Of a DNA stretch of 64,000 nucleotides, positions 16,858 to 26,060 are shown in pieces. The notes below the pieces were generated by a model, which worked only from the letters and a program-made list of their open reading frames with translations, was not told the origin of the DNA and searched no databases. The DNA comes from Microbacteriaceae bacterium PS02070. GTDB taxonomy: Bacteria; Actinomycetota; Actinomycetes; Actinomycetales; Microbacteriaceae. Positions within the stretch are counted from its first letter, which is position 1; the number at the start of each line of letters is the position of its first letter. Made by a program: the position numbers and the translations under genes. Where the stretch lies: the NCBI GenBank assembly GCA_029959865.1, contig JASCPE010000001.1, positions 124,001-188,000 on the forward strand. Direction: 5' to 3'.

Positions 16858-17839
16858 CGCACCTACCGCCTCCAGCGAGCTTCGTCGCTCTATCCGTCAG
16901 TTGCTCGCGGAAAGTGACTATGAGCTTGAGTTGGGGTCGCTCCTCGCCGTGATCCGCGACGATCCAGAACTTGTTCGCATTGCTGAAGCCGAACTTGCGC
17001 CGAGGAACGGCCACTTGGAATTGCACTTGGATGGTGGTTCCGTTAAAGGCCATGCGACAGTAGCGAAGTCGTTCGGGCAGTTCGTGACTCGAATGGCGGA
17101 TGCCACCAAAGCAGCCGTGCGTGAAATGGCGGGGCTGGCTACGCTGCCCGACGAGTTGCTCGTGGACGCCGGCGCCGGTTCAGTCCGGGTTACGTTCGTT
17201 GCGCCGCCTCGCCATGACCCGGCCGCCGAGATATGGGTCCCCGAGATCCCGGATGAGATTGTGCCCGATGAAGACGGGTATTCAGAAGCGCTCCGCCGCA
17301 TTGCCGTCGTGCTCTCCAACGCCGACACGGCATCTTTGGACGACGAGGACCTCAACGCAGCTGTTGGACTCCTCCCTTCCAGCGCGCGTCATCATCTTCG
17401 AGTGGCACTCGACCAAGTTCATAAGCGCGCATGGTCAATTGATGGAGAATTCAGCCAACGAGGCGTCGGGCGAGTGCAGCTCCACGTAGGGGAATCCGGT
17501 GTGGGCTACCTTCGGGAGAAGCTCACGGAGACCGTCACCGAACGCGAGGCGCGCGAGGCCAAGGGGTTCCTGGACGGGCACACATGGTCGAAGGGCACCA
17601 TGCGGCTGATACTCGAACCGACCGGCGAAACACTCACTGCCTCGTTCGGAAGCCCCGGCGTTCAACTCGAGGTCGCAAGACTCGACGCGAACCCAAGCCA
17701 GCGCGTGCGGGTCAAGCTTGATGTCTTGATCACCCGCACTCTTGCCTTTCCGGACGGGCGCCGTAGCTACGTTGTGCAGGAGATCGAACCGGTTGACGAA
17801 GATTCGCTCTTCGCCGCAGAGCCGACGGGCGGAACCTGA
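16844..17839 (+). CDS. Unknown protein coupled to the nucleotidyltransferase-like gene
   Basis: 331 residues from a GTG at 16844 with GGAGG 7 nt upstream; it overlaps the preceding gene by 14 bp. It is soluble and acidic and has no signal peptide or membrane segment. The first half is helical (SELRRSIRQLLAESDYELEL); the middle has SSARHHLRVALDQVHKRAW; the second half is beta-rich (GTMRLILEPTGETLTASFGS) and ends with SYVVQEIEPVDEDSLF. I do not recognise a domain. Tight coupling to a nucleotidyltransferase-fold gene makes it a likely functional partner, perhaps antitoxin or effector. Confidence 0.7.
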   Translation: MESSSAPTASSELRRSIRQLLAESDYELELGSLLAVIRDDPELVRIAEAELAPRNGHLELHLDGGSVKGHATVAKSFGQFVTRMADATKAAVREMAGLATLPDELLVDAGAGSVRVTFVAPPRHDPAAEIWVPEIPDEIVPDEDGYSEALRRIAVVLSNADTASLDDEDLNAAVGLLPSSARHHLRVALDQVHKRAWSIDGEFSQRGVGRVQLHVGESGVGYLREKLTETVTEREAREAKGFLDGHTWSKGTMRLILEPTGETLTASFGSPGVQLEVARLDANPSQRVRVKLDVLITRTLAFPDGRRSYVVQEIEPVDEDSLFAAEPTGGT

Positions 17840-17899
17840 AAGTTGCAGCCAGGCCAGCTCGTGCACACGCACACGTCGTAGCCAGGGTCGATCAGCTCT

Positions 17900-18438
17900 T
17901 CAATCTGTATCCCGCCCGGCAGCAGCCACCGCCGCGTCCAGTGCAATGACGTAAACGATCAGCATTCTGACCGCGATCGCGAGTGACTCCGACGTAACAA
18001 TGATGCTGCGGCCGGCAACCGTGACGTGCAGCTTCCGCCGCAGGTCACGTCGAAGCTCGTTAGCCCGAGACCAGCTGGCGGTTTGGATATCAGTTAGCGC
18101 TCCGTCACCATGTGCGAAAGCGTTGCGCGCGTCGACAACAAGAAGCAGATTCTGAACGACCGTCTGAGGTTCGATGGCGACATCGAACCCATCCCGCAGA
18201 ACCTGGTGCCGACTCGACCATGTCTGCTTGAAGGCCGATATCGAACGCCCGATCAAGAAGTCACCCAGCCTGGACTTACGCGCAGACGATAGGTCGAAGA
18301 GCTGCTGAATAGTTGTATCGACGTGGGCTTCCGTGGTCGCGACCGCGAGTGTAAGGGCGGACGCAGGTGGGACGCTCTCGACGAGCACTCGTGCCAGTCT
18401 GCGCACCGTCGCTTCGGCTTGGGCGCCGACGGTACCCT
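17900..18438 (-). pseudogene. HEPN-like protein, 5' end cut off by the composite transposon
   Basis: The open frame runs from the insertion point to the stop at 17900 (GTVGAQAEATVRRLARVL... to AAGRDTD). RNAFAH (R-x4-H) in LLLVVDARNAFAHGDGAL is the catalytic-type motif of HEPN ribonucleases, set between helices. Removing the transposon and one copy of ccct joins it in frame to an ATG at 36449-36451 (MSGARQVLIEG), giving an intact product of 188 residues. The same frame also continues from the truncated tnsB. As it stands, the gene lacks its start and promoter. Confidence 0.65.
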
Positions 18439-18451
18439 TGGGCCGCCCCCT

Positions 18452-19267
18452 TCATTCGGTCCGGTCGCTGTGCGAGTCGTCGGTTTCCGATTGATGGGTG
18501 CATTGCCGAGCGTAGTCGACGGGTGCGAGGTAGCCGAGCGATGAATGCCGGCGGTCGTGGTTGTATTCGGTCTTCCAGTCGCCGATCACGACCTGGGCGT
18601 GGAGCAGCGAGTAGAAGCTGTTGATGTTCAGGCACTCGTCGCGGAGCCTGCTGTTGAACGACTCGACGTACCCGTTGTGCCAGGGCGAGCCGGGCGGGAT
18701 GTAGAACAGGCCGGTGCGGGTGCCGGCCCAGTGGGCCATCGCGTCGCTGATGAACTCGGGGCCGTTGTCGGATCGGAGCACCGCGGGGGCGCCGCGGACT
18801 GCGACGAGGTCCTCGAGGTGGGCGGTGAGCCGGTCCGCGGTGATCGACCGTTCGACGAGCCCGCCGATGCACTCGCGGGTGTGCTCGTCGACGATGGAGC
18901 AGATCTTGACCGGACGGCCCTGCTCGTCCGCGTCGAACTGGAAGTCCACCGCCCACACGAGGTTCGGTGCGACCGCTGCCGGGGCGTCGACGGTCGAAGA
19001 CCCAACGCGTTTGCGGCGACGCCGCTGCGGGACGCGCAGCCCTTCCTCGCGCCAGAGCCGTTGGATCTTCTTGTGGTTCACGACCCACCCCTCGCCGCGG
19101 GCATCGTGGTAGGCCCTGCGGTATCCCCACCGCGGGTGCTTCTTCGCATACGCCCGCAGCCAGTCCCGCAACGCCAGGTCCGGGTCGGCTGTCGTCTCGC
19201 CCTGGAGCGGGCGACGGTATGCGGACCTGCTCAGCCCGGCCAGACGGCACGCCATTCGTTCGCTCAC
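18452..19267 (-). CDS. IS3-family transposase OrfB (copy 1)
   Basis: Integrase-core transposase, 271 residues from the first in-frame ATG, though the real product is probably an OrfAB fusion reached by -1 slippage at GGGAAAC near the orfA stop. The HTH_21-like segment (RWGYRRAYHDARGEGW) precedes the rve core with the DDE residues in NLVWAVDFQFDADEQG, VLRSDNGPEFIS and YVESFNSRLRDE. All three acidic residues are intact, so this copy may be active. Confidence 0.93.
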   Translation of the reverse strand: MSERMACRLAGLSRSAYRRPLQGETTADPDLALRDWLRAYAKKHPRWGYRRAYHDARGEGWVVNHKKIQRLWREEGLRVPQRRRRKRVGSSTVDAPAAVAPNLVWAVDFQFDADEQGRPVKICSIVDEHTRECIGGLVERSITADRLTAHLEDLVAVRGAPAVLRSDNGPEFISDAMAHWAGTRTGLFYIPPGSPWHNGYVESFNSRLRDECLNINSFYSLLHAQVVIGDWKTEYNHDRRHSSLGYLAPVDYARQCTHQSETDDSHSDRTE

Positions 19268-19317
19268 CCGCAGCTTGCGCTTGAGGTGGTCGACGGCGGC
19301 GCGGCGCCTGCCCGGGC

Positions 19318-19638
19318 CTAGAAGTTTCCCTCAGCCAGCTCCTTGAGCGCGGCCTTCTCGAGCTCTGCCTCGGCGAGCAGCCGCTTGAGCGTGGCGTTCT
19401 GCTTCTCGAGCTCCTTCAGCCGCTTCGCGTCGTCGGCCTTCAATCCGCCGTACTGGTTCCGCCACCGGTAGTACGTCTGCTCGGACACTCCGAGCTCTCG
19501 ACACACCCCGGCGATGTCGCTCCCGCCCGCGAGCATCCTGTCGGCCTGCCCGAGCTTACGGACGACCTGCTCCGGAGTGTGACGCTTCCTGCTGTTCGTC
19601 ATGATCTGACCAGTCTCCCTGCCCGGACCCCCGGGCAA
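19318..19638 (-). CDS. IS3-family transposase OrfA (copy 1)
   Basis: 106 residues; the core starts at MTNSRKRHTPEQVVRKLG. A helix-turn-helix (ELGVSEQTYYRWRNQYGG) is followed by a leucine-zipper-like coil (KRLKELEKQNATLKRLLAEA), the usual OrfA arrangement for binding the IS ends and for multimerisation. Stops at 19318 just before the orfB frame. Confidence 0.92.
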   Translation of the reverse strand: MPGGPGRETGQIMTNSRKRHTPEQVVRKLGQADRMLAGGSDIAGVCRELGVSEQTYYRWRNQYGGLKADDAKRLKELEKQNATLKRLLAEAELEKAALKELAEGNF

Positions 19639-19685
19639 CAGGACGACTCACACAACCACCGGACCTACCGAACGGGGTCAGCCCA

Positions 19686-20070
19686 AGACGACGAGATCGA
19701 CCTGGCGTCGCTGCGAGCGGAATACCAATCCGATCCCCTGCGATACAACGCCGATGTGACGAGATGGGTCCACAAGAACGAGCTGATCTCGACACCACAG
19801 GATGACAGCAGTCGTAGCTCTAACAACCCAGCCTTCTACCTTCTGGCCGGAGGAAACGCGGTCAACTTCCATCACGGTGGCGTGGTGGGACCAGCCATTC
19901 AACTTCTACAGGGGGAGATCATCGCAGCGATCCACGAGATTCTCTCCCCTACGGCGCACACCGCGGATCGACGCGCCGTGCACCCCGTCCCGCACGATGT
20001 GCGCGTCCGCGTTGCCAATGCATGGCTCGATCAATACCTGATCGACTCGGCCGTCTCCGAGTCAGATTGA
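19686..20070 (+). pseudogene. 3' fragment of an unknown gene cut by IS copy 1
   Basis: An open frame enters from the IS end and continues for about 128 residues (QDDEIDLASLRAEYQSDPL... to DSAVSESD). The composition looks coding (balanced, few Arg/Pro runs; NPAFYLLAGGNAVNFHHGGV). No start codon or ribosome site lies on this side of the IS, so the 5' part was lost when the composite transposon formed. Family not recognised. Confidence 0.45.
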
Positions 20071-20310
20071 GCGTGGTCGCGCCGACGCAGCAGGTTTCAA
20101 CCCAACGCGGCGCCGGCACGACCCCTCGAACGTCGCGATCGCGCGCCGCACGAGCATCTCCAGGTAGCTGCGAGTGACTTCTTACATGCCCACCAAATCA
20201 TCGCGGCGCGGGCGTACGGCCAACCCGACGCCAGTGCGCCGGCAAGATCTTCCAGTCAGATTCGACAGCCGACTCCCGGGACTGCTGCACGGATAGGTGA
20301 CAGTTCCTAG

Positions 20311-21112
20311 TCACGCCGCCAGTGCGGCGGTCGTGTTCATGATGGTCTCGAACTCGATGGGCGTCAAACGGCCCAGGCGCGCCTGACGGCGTCGCCGGTG
20401 GTAGGTCCGCTCGATCCAGGTGACGATCGCGATGCGCAGCTGCTCGCGGGTGGTCCAGGAGCTGCGGTCGAGGACGTTCTTCTGCAGGAGCGCGAAGAAG
20501 CTTTCCATGGCGGCGTTGTCCCCGCTGGAGCCGGCTCTTCCCATGCTCCCGACCATGCGGTGCCGTGCAAGAGCACGCAGGAACTTCCTGCTCCGAAATT
20601 GAGATCCTCGGTCCGAATGCACGATGCAGCCGGCGACGTCGCCGCGCATCGCGACGGCGTTCTCCAGTGCCTGAACGGCCAGCCGGGACTTCATCCGGGA
20701 GTCGATCGAGTACCCCACGATCTTGCCGGAGCACGCGTCTTTGATGGCGCAGCAGTAGAGCTTGCCTTCGGCGGTCTTGTGCTCCGTGATGTCGACGCGC
20801 CAGAGCTGGTTCGGGGCGTCGGCGGCGAAGACGTGCCGGGTCCGGCCGTCCTCGTCGACGACCGCGCAGAGATCGTCGTGGACGGGTGGTCCCGGCTTCT
20901 TGCCGTTACGGCCCCGCTTCTTCCCGAACGCGGACCACCAGCCGTTGCTCGACGCGGTCCGGTCCGACATCGCCTCCCCCGCATCACAGGCCTCGTCGGC
21001 GAGGAGCCGGTGCCCGAACTCGGGGTCGTCCTGGTGGGCGTCGAACAGCGCGTTCGCGCGATACGCCTCCACCACCTCGCTCTCGGCGATGGGGTCAGCC
21101 AGCCACCGGTAG
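20311..21112 (-). pseudogene. IS3-family OrfB, C-terminal part
   Basis: Carries the full DDE core: LWRVDITEHKTAEGK, CIVHSDRGSQFRS and NAAMESFFALLQ, ending TPIEFETIMNTTAALAA. The N-terminal piece lies beyond the IS256 element; removing that element and one copy of accggtag restores the frame exactly (RQPYYRW joins LADPIAESEVVEAY). Not functional as it stands. Confidence 0.88.
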
Positions 21113-22564
21113 GAGCGTGTCAAGTTGTGTGTGTAAGCGGGCGGTGTCTCGGGGTTAGAGGTAGTGCTCGATGCGGTCGGGGAATGCGATCGCGAGTTGT
21201 TCGAGGGCCTTCTTCCAGTTCGTCACGACCTGCCCTTCGACGAGCCGGCCGGAGGCCTTGCGTTCGGCGGACGGGCGGCCGCGTTCCCGCGCCCGGTCAC
21301 GGGCGCGCTTGTCCTCGATGTCGCAGATCGCCAGCCAGAGCAGCTTCACCACGGACTGATCGTTCGGGAAGTGCCCGCGGTTCTTGGTGACCTTCCGCAG
21401 CTGGAAGTTCAACGGCTCGATCGCGTTCGTCGTGTAGATCACCCGTCTCACCTCGGGTGGGAACGCGAGGAAGGGGGTGAACCGCTCCCAGGCGTTCTCG
21501 AACACGGCGACCGTGCGCGGGTTCGCCTGGCCCAGCTCCGAGCCGGCGAACGCCTCGAGCTCGGCGCGGGCGGCGTCCGCGGTCGCGGCCTGGTAGATCG
21601 GCTTCAGCGCGGCGGCGACGGCCCTGCGCTGCCCGTAGGACACGAACCGTATCGAGGCGCGGATCAGGTGGACGACGCAGACCTGGACCATCGAGTCCGG
21701 CCAGGTCGCCTCGATCGCTTCGGGGAACCCGGTCAGCCCGTCGCAGCAGACGATGAGCACGTCGCGGACGCCGCGGTTGGCGAGTTCCGCGCAGACCGCC
21801 GCCCAGAACTTCGCTCCCTCGGTGTGCTGCACCCAGATCCCGAGGACGTGCTTGACGCCGTCCATGTCGACGCCGACGGCGATGTGCGCGGCCTTGTTGC
21901 GGACGTGCCCGCCGTCGCGGACCTTCACGATCAGCGCGTCCAGGTAGATCACCGGGTAGAACGCCTCCAGCGGGCGCTGCTGCCAGGCGAGGACCTCGTC
22001 GGCGATCTCGTCGACGATCTTCGAGATCGCCTCCCGCGACAGCTCGGTGCCCACCGTCGCGGCGAGGTGATGCTCGATGTCGCGGACGGTCATCCCGCCG
22101 GCGTAGAGCGAGATGATCATCTCGTCCAGCCGCGACAGCCGCCGACTGCCGGTGGGCACCAGCCGGGGCGTGAACGTGCCGTTGCGATCCCGCGGGATCC
22201 GCAACTCGACATCGCCGACGCTGGTGCCGACGGTCTTCGAGAACGACCCGTTCCGCGAGTTCTCATGCAGGTGCGCTTCCGCATCGCCCTTCTCGTAGCC
22301 GACGTGCTCGGTCAACTCGGTCTGCAAGCCGCGTTCGAGACCGGTCTTGATGAGCTGCTGAATCAGCCCGTCCGCACCCTCCAACTCGATCTCGCCCGCA
22401 TCGATCTTCGCGAACAAGTCATCCATCACCCCGGACGAGATCAGACGCTGAGCGCCTTCCGCCTGAGCCCTGCGACGCTCTTCACGCGACGCCTTGTCGA
22501 TAGCCAACAGTGTGCTTCCTTTCGTAAGGAGACCCACCCCTTACACACACCATTTGACACGCCC
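21113..22564 (-). mobile_element. IS256-family insertion sequence with 8-bp target repeats
   Basis: 1452 bp with inverted ends GAGCGTGTCAAG / GGGCGTGTCAAA, which share GTGTGTGTAAG further in. The direct repeat accggtag flanks it at 21105-21112 and 22565-22572, the 8-bp duplication typical of this family. It sits inside the orfB of another IS. Confidence 0.93.
21155..22537 (-). CDS. IS256-family transposase
   Basis: 460 residues, close to the usual 400-470. The N-terminal domain (VMDDLFAKIDAGEIELEGAD) is followed by the mutator-type core: first Asp in FYPVIYLDALIVKVRD, second in VLIVCCDGLTGFPEAI, and Glu in YTTNAIEPLNFQLRK. CVVHLIRASIRFVSY is the conserved C-x2-H signature. Intact and flanked by clean ends, so probably still mobile. 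Confidence 0.94.
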   Translation of the reverse strand: MGLLTKGSTLLAIDKASREERRRAQAEGAQRLISSGVMDDLFAKIDAGEIELEGADGLIQQLIKTGLERGLQTELTEHVGYEKGDAEAHLHENSRNGSFSKTVGTSVGDVELRIPRDRNGTFTPRLVPTGSRRLSRLDEMIISLYAGGMTVRDIEHHLAATVGTELSREAISKIVDEIADEVLAWQQRPLEAFYPVIYLDALIVKVRDGGHVRNKAAHIAVGVDMDGVKHVLGIWVQHTEGAKFWAAVCAELANRGVRDVLIVCCDGLTGFPEAIEATWPDSMVQVCVVHLIRASIRFVSYGQRRAVAAALKPIYQAATADAARAELEAFAGSELGQANPRTVAVFENAWERFTPFLAFPPEVRRVIYTTNAIEPLNFQLRKVTKNRGHFPNDQSVVKLLWLAICDIEDKRARDRARERGRPSAERKASGRLVEGQVVTNWKKALEQLAIAFPDRIEHYL

Positions 22565-22642
22565 ACCGGTAGTAGGGCTGGCGGGAGAGCTTCAATACCC
22601 GGCACGTCACCGTCACAGGGATCCCTGCGGCGGCGAGCTCCA

Positions 22643-22984
22643 TCACGAGCGGGCAGAACCTTTTCCCGGCAGGTTCGCCTGGGACAGATACGCCGCCGCG
22701 CGGCGGAGGACCTCGTTCTCCTGCTCGAGGAGCCGGTTCCGCTTCTTCAGCTCGCGGATCTCCGCCGCCTCGGTCCGCGACTGGCCGAGCTTGGCGCCTT
22801 CGTCGATGTCGGCGCGACGCAGCCACTTCTGCAGCGTCATCGGGTGAACACCGAAGTCTTTCGCGATCTGCTCGATCGTCACTCCGGGCTCGCGGTTCCT
22901 TGCTACGCGCACGACGTCGTCACGGAACTCGGACGGGTAGGGCTTGGGCACAGCAACATCCTTCCAGGCCCACCCCACGGGCAA
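22643..22984 (-). CDS. IS3-family OrfA of the split element
   Basis: 113 residues in the longest frame; translation probably begins a few codons in, near VPKPYPSEFRDDVVRVAR. The helix-turn-helix (EQIAKDFGVHPMTLQKWLRR) is followed by a coiled coil (EIRELKKRNRLLEQENEVLR). The orfB N-terminal remnant overlaps its end in the next frame, down to the IS256 insertion at 22564. Confidence 0.88.
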   Translation of the reverse strand: MPVGWAWKDVAVPKPYPSEFRDDVVRVARNREPGVTIEQIAKDFGVHPMTLQKWLRRADIDEGAKLGQSRTEAAEIRELKKRNRLLEQENEVLRRAAAYLSQANLPGKGSARS

Positions 22985-23020
22985 GCCAGATCAGATGTCA
23001 CCTACTCGTGCAGCAGTCCC

Positions 23021-23350
23021 CCCACCGACTCCGGTAGCCCCGGCACGATCTGGACCCCAGCCGCTCGATGACGGACCCTGATGCGAACACACTGAAGGAG
23101 CGGCATCCGCAGGCTGGTCGCCGCGCAGGTACGACTTCTAGCGAGCATCAGATCGACGCCTGCCTCGGCACAGAGCGCAACACCAGCGAGGCGGTCACGA
23201 AGATCCCATATGGATCTCCGAGCATGGAGGCTCCACTACCTCGGCCAACCGACGATGCAGCCGCGACTGGAGGGCGGCCGCTTCGCGATAGCGTGAACGG
23301 AGCCCCCGGCCGAACATCGCAGGGCGCCGCGAACACCAGGAGACTCTTCG
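23021..23350 (+). other. Region between the split IS and hsdM
   Basis: No gene that I can support. It must hold the promoter for the hsdMSR operon, but I see no clear -35/-10 pair. An AGGAG ribosome site lies at the right edge, about 8 nt before hsdM. Confidence 0.5.
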
Positions 23351-24874
23351 ATGACACTCGCCCCGGCGGACCCTGATCACCTCACGCAGCGTGAGCTCGA
23401 GCAGGCCCTGTGGGCAGCCGCGAATGCCCTCCGCGGGCCGGTGGATCCGGGTGACTTCAAGGCGTACGTGTTCCCGGTGCTCTTCTACAAGTGGATTAGC
23501 GACGTCTACGACTTCCGGCACGAACAGGCGATAGCCGATCTCGGTGACGACTGGACGCAGGAGATCGAAGACGAGGACTACCAGACGTTCCGCGTCCCGG
23601 ATGGCGCCCACTGGGACGACACGTACCAGGTGACCAAGAAGCCGGGCGCTGTCCTCAATAGGGCGCTCGTCGCCATCCAGGAAGCGAACCCCGGCAAGCT
23701 CGCCGGCGTGTTCGGCGACGTGAACTGGGCGAACACGGAGCGCATCCCCGAGTCCGCGCTGAAGGCTCTAATGGGCGTGTTCGACCGACTGACGCTCGAC
23801 CCAGCGCACATGGCGGGCGACATGCTCGGATCCGCGTACGAATACCTGCTGCGGGAGTTCGCCGAGGCGTCCGGCAAGAAGGCCGGAGAGTTCTTCACGC
23901 CTCGGCATGTCGTGCACCTGCTGGTGAAGATCCTCGACCCGCAGCCCGGTGACTCAGTTTGTGACCCGGCGTGCGGGTCCGCCGGCATGCTTGTCGAGAC
24001 GGTCGAAGCAGTGAAGCTCGCAGGCGAGAACCCGGAGTCGCTTTTGCTCTACGGGCAGGAGCAGAACCTCACCACGGCAGGGATCGCCCGCATGAACCTG
24101 TACCTCCACGGGCTCGAGGACTTCGAGATCAAGCGCGGCGACACGTTCCGGGAGCCGAAGCTCCTCGACGAGCGCGGCAGGCTCCGCAAGTTCGACATCG
24201 TCATTGCCAACCCGCCGTTCTCGCTGGACAACTGGCCCTCGAGTACCTGGGCGAAGGACAAGTACAAGCGCGCCTTGGGCGGCGTCGTGCCGCCGGCGAA
24301 GAACGGCGACTGGGCGTGGATTCAGCACATGCTGTCGACCATGCGGGACGACACCGGCCGTGTCGGCGTGGTCATGCCCCATGGGGTGCTGTTCCGCGGC
24401 GGTCGCGAAGCGGACATGCGCCGGTGGGTGATCGAGAACGATCTGCTCGAGGCCGTGATCGGGCTACCGAACAATCTCTTCTACTCGACGACGATCCCGG
24501 TGTGTCTGCTGATCTTCCGGGCGATCAAGCAGGCAGAGCGCCAGGGCCATGTGCAGTTCATCGATGCTCGTGCGCGGTTCAAGCCCGGCAAGAACCAGAA
24601 CACCATGGATGAAGCAGACGTCGACGCGATCACTGCGACCTACGTGACCGGCAGCGATGCCCACGGCGAGGGCGTCAAGGTCAGTCATATCTCGCGCAGC
24701 GACATCGAGAGGAACAGCTACGACCTCAATATCGGCCGCTACATCCAGGCTGAGACGAGAGCCGAAGCTGACGTAGATGCGGCGCTGGCTGCGCTCCGCG
24801 AGGCGCAGGAGCGCATGGACACTGCGCGCGCGGCTCTCGATCTGCGGCTGAAGGAAGCCGGCTTCGATGCGTGA
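23351..24874 (+). CDS. hsdM: Type I restriction-modification, DNA methyltransferase subunit
   Basis: N6-adenine methyltransferase subunit of a type I system; with HsdS it protects host DNA. 507 residues. The HsdM_N helical domain (ELEQALWAAANALRGPVDPG, VFPVLFYKWISDVYDFRHE) is followed by the MTase core: EFFTPRHVV, SAM motif DPACGSAGML near residue 204, and catalytic NPPF near residue 287 (IVIANPPFSLDNW). All motifs are intact. The ATG follows CAGGAG. It overlaps hsdS by 8 bp. Cargo of the composite transposon, so the system is horizontally mobile. Confidence 0.96.
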   Translation: MTLAPADPDHLTQRELEQALWAAANALRGPVDPGDFKAYVFPVLFYKWISDVYDFRHEQAIADLGDDWTQEIEDEDYQTFRVPDGAHWDDTYQVTKKPGAVLNRALVAIQEANPGKLAGVFGDVNWANTERIPESALKALMGVFDRLTLDPAHMAGDMLGSAYEYLLREFAEASGKKAGEFFTPRHVVHLLVKILDPQPGDSVCDPACGSAGMLVETVEAVKLAGENPESLLLYGQEQNLTTAGIARMNLYLHGLEDFEIKRGDTFREPKLLDERGRLRKFDIVIANPPFSLDNWPSSTWAKDKYKRALGGVVPPAKNGDWAWIQHMLSTMRDDTGRVGVVMPHGVLFRGGREADMRRWVIENDLLEAVIGLPNNLFYSTTIPVCLLIFRAIKQAERQGHVQFIDARARFKPGKNQNTMDEADVDAITATYVTGSDAHGEGVKVSHISRSDIERNSYDLNIGRYIQAETRAEADVDAALAALREAQERMDTARAALDLRLKEAGFDA

Positions 24875-26060
24875 TGGCTGGCAGCAGACGACGCTGGGTG
24901 AGGTGGCGACTCAGTACGTCGACGGCTTCTCGGTGCTCCCCAACGAGACTTACACGAATCTCGGAGTCCAGTGGTATGCGGGTGGAACCTTCGCGCGTGA
25001 GCCGAAGCTCGGCTCCGAGATGAAAGCCACTCGGCTCTTCCGAGTCAAGCCGGGCCAGTTCATCTACAACCGCATGTTCGTGACCGAGGGTTCCTTCGCA
25101 CTCGTCGCGGCCGAGCACGCCGATGGTGTGGTCTCCAACGAGTTCCCCGTCTTCGACCTCGATGAAGCGCAGGTCCTGCCGGCGTACCTCGTCGCCTACT
25201 TCCAGCAGCCACAGGTGTGGCGAGGAGTGGCCGACGAAGCAACCGGCACAACGAAGAGCAGGCGCCGGTGGAAGGAGCCGCAGTTCCTCGCGCACTCGAT
25301 TTCGCTACCTCCGGTCGACGAGCAGTGCCGGATCGTGGACCTGATCGCGGCCGTTGATGGTGCCGTGGAGGCCGCTGAGTCAGAGGCCACGGTGGCGGCG
25401 GTCGCTCGGCGGTCTCTATGGTCAGCTGTCGCGACTCACCACGTGTGCGTGGGCGAGATCGGAGATGTATCGCAGGGGCGCTCCCTGCCGAAGGACTTGC
25501 AGGGTATCGATTCTGGTGAGGTCTCTTGGTTCAAGATCGCGGATATGACTTCGCCCGGCAACTTGTACGGGTATACCGCGGCTGAATCGAGGGTGACTTC
25601 GGCGACGCTCGCTGAGCGCGGCGGCCGAATCACCACGGCCGGATCGGTCGCCTTTCCGCGTGTCGGGGCAGCGGTCGCAACTGAGAAGAAGCGGTTGCTC
25701 GAAGTTGACGCCGCGCTTGATGAGAACCATATCGCGGTGACGCCAAGAGCTGGGGGGCAGTCAGAGGTTCTGCTGGCGGCCTTCGAATCCATTCGACTCG
25801 GTGACCTGGTCAGAAAGGGCGCGGTACCTTCGCTGAACATGGGACTGATTCGCTCACTCGAGATCTCATGGCCGGCCGAAGGTGAAAGTATGCCGGCGAT
25901 CGATGGCCTTCTGTCGGCCGCACGGCTATCGGAGCGTTCAGCCCGCGAGACCGCCGAGGCACTGCGCGCGCTCCGCACGAACCTGCTGACGGTGCTGCTG
26001 TCGGGCGAGCATGAGATCCCGGCGTCGTACGACGTGCTGTTGGAGGGGGAGACTGCGTGA
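24867..26060 (+). CDS. hsdS: Type I restriction-modification, specificity subunit
   Basis: Target-recognition subunit of 397 residues. Two target-recognition domains are visible: one up to about residue 150, closing with FLAHSISLPPVDEQCRIVDL and a coiled spacer (AVDGAVEAAESEATVAAVAR), and a second (VCVGEIGDVSQGRSLPKD... KGAVPSLNMGLIRSLEISW) with a matching C-terminal coil (RLSERSARETAEALRALRTN). Overlaps hsdM by 8 bp and hsdR by 4 bp (GTGA). The recognised bipartite sequence cannot be deduced. Full length, no repeats suggesting phase variation. Confidence 0.93.
   Translation: MRDGWQQTTLGEVATQYVDGFSVLPNETYTNLGVQWYAGGTFAREPKLGSEMKATRLFRVKPGQFIYNRMFVTEGSFALVAAEHADGVVSNEFPVFDLDEAQVLPAYLVAYFQQPQVWRGVADEATGTTKSRRRWKEPQFLAHSISLPPVDEQCRIVDLIAAVDGAVEAAESEATVAAVARRSLWSAVATHHVCVGEIGDVSQGRSLPKDLQGIDSGEVSWFKIADMTSPGNLYGYTAAESRVTSATLAERGGRITTAGSVAFPRVGAAVATEKKRLLEVDAALDENHIAVTPRAGGQSEVLLAAFESIRLGDLVRKGAVPSLNMGLIRSLEISWPAEGESMPAIDGLLSAARLSERSARETAEALRALRTNLLTVLLSGEHEIPASYDVLLEGETA

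Larger units (their letters stand above)
18439..19685 (-). mobile_element. IS3-family insertion sequence, copy 1 (IS407-group-like)
   Basis: 1247 bp bounded by TGGGCCGCCCCC and GGGGTCAGCCCA, which are imperfect inverted repeats ending TG...CA. Contains orfA and orfB with a likely -1 frameshift. The 4-bp target repeat of the composite unit agrees with the IS407 group of the IS3 family. Confidence 0.9.
20278..23020 (-). mobile_element. Second IS3-family element, split by an IS256-family insertion
   Basis: Ends GGGACTGCTGCACG (20278 on) and its inverse at 23007-23020, with TAGGTGACA conserved a little further in, and CCC on both outer sides as a possible 3-bp target repeat. Without the nested element it would be about 1.28 kb. 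orfA is intact; orfB is cut in two at its N-terminal third. Confidence 0.8.

Noticed and set aside
19318..19685. Independent target duplication for each IS3-family copy
   Set aside because: Inner and outer flanks of each single copy do not match (ccct/agac and gaag/ccct); only the outer pair matches.
21164..23071. 635-codon open frame opposite the IS256 transposase
   Set aside because: Antisense shadow across two insertion sequences; no coding features.
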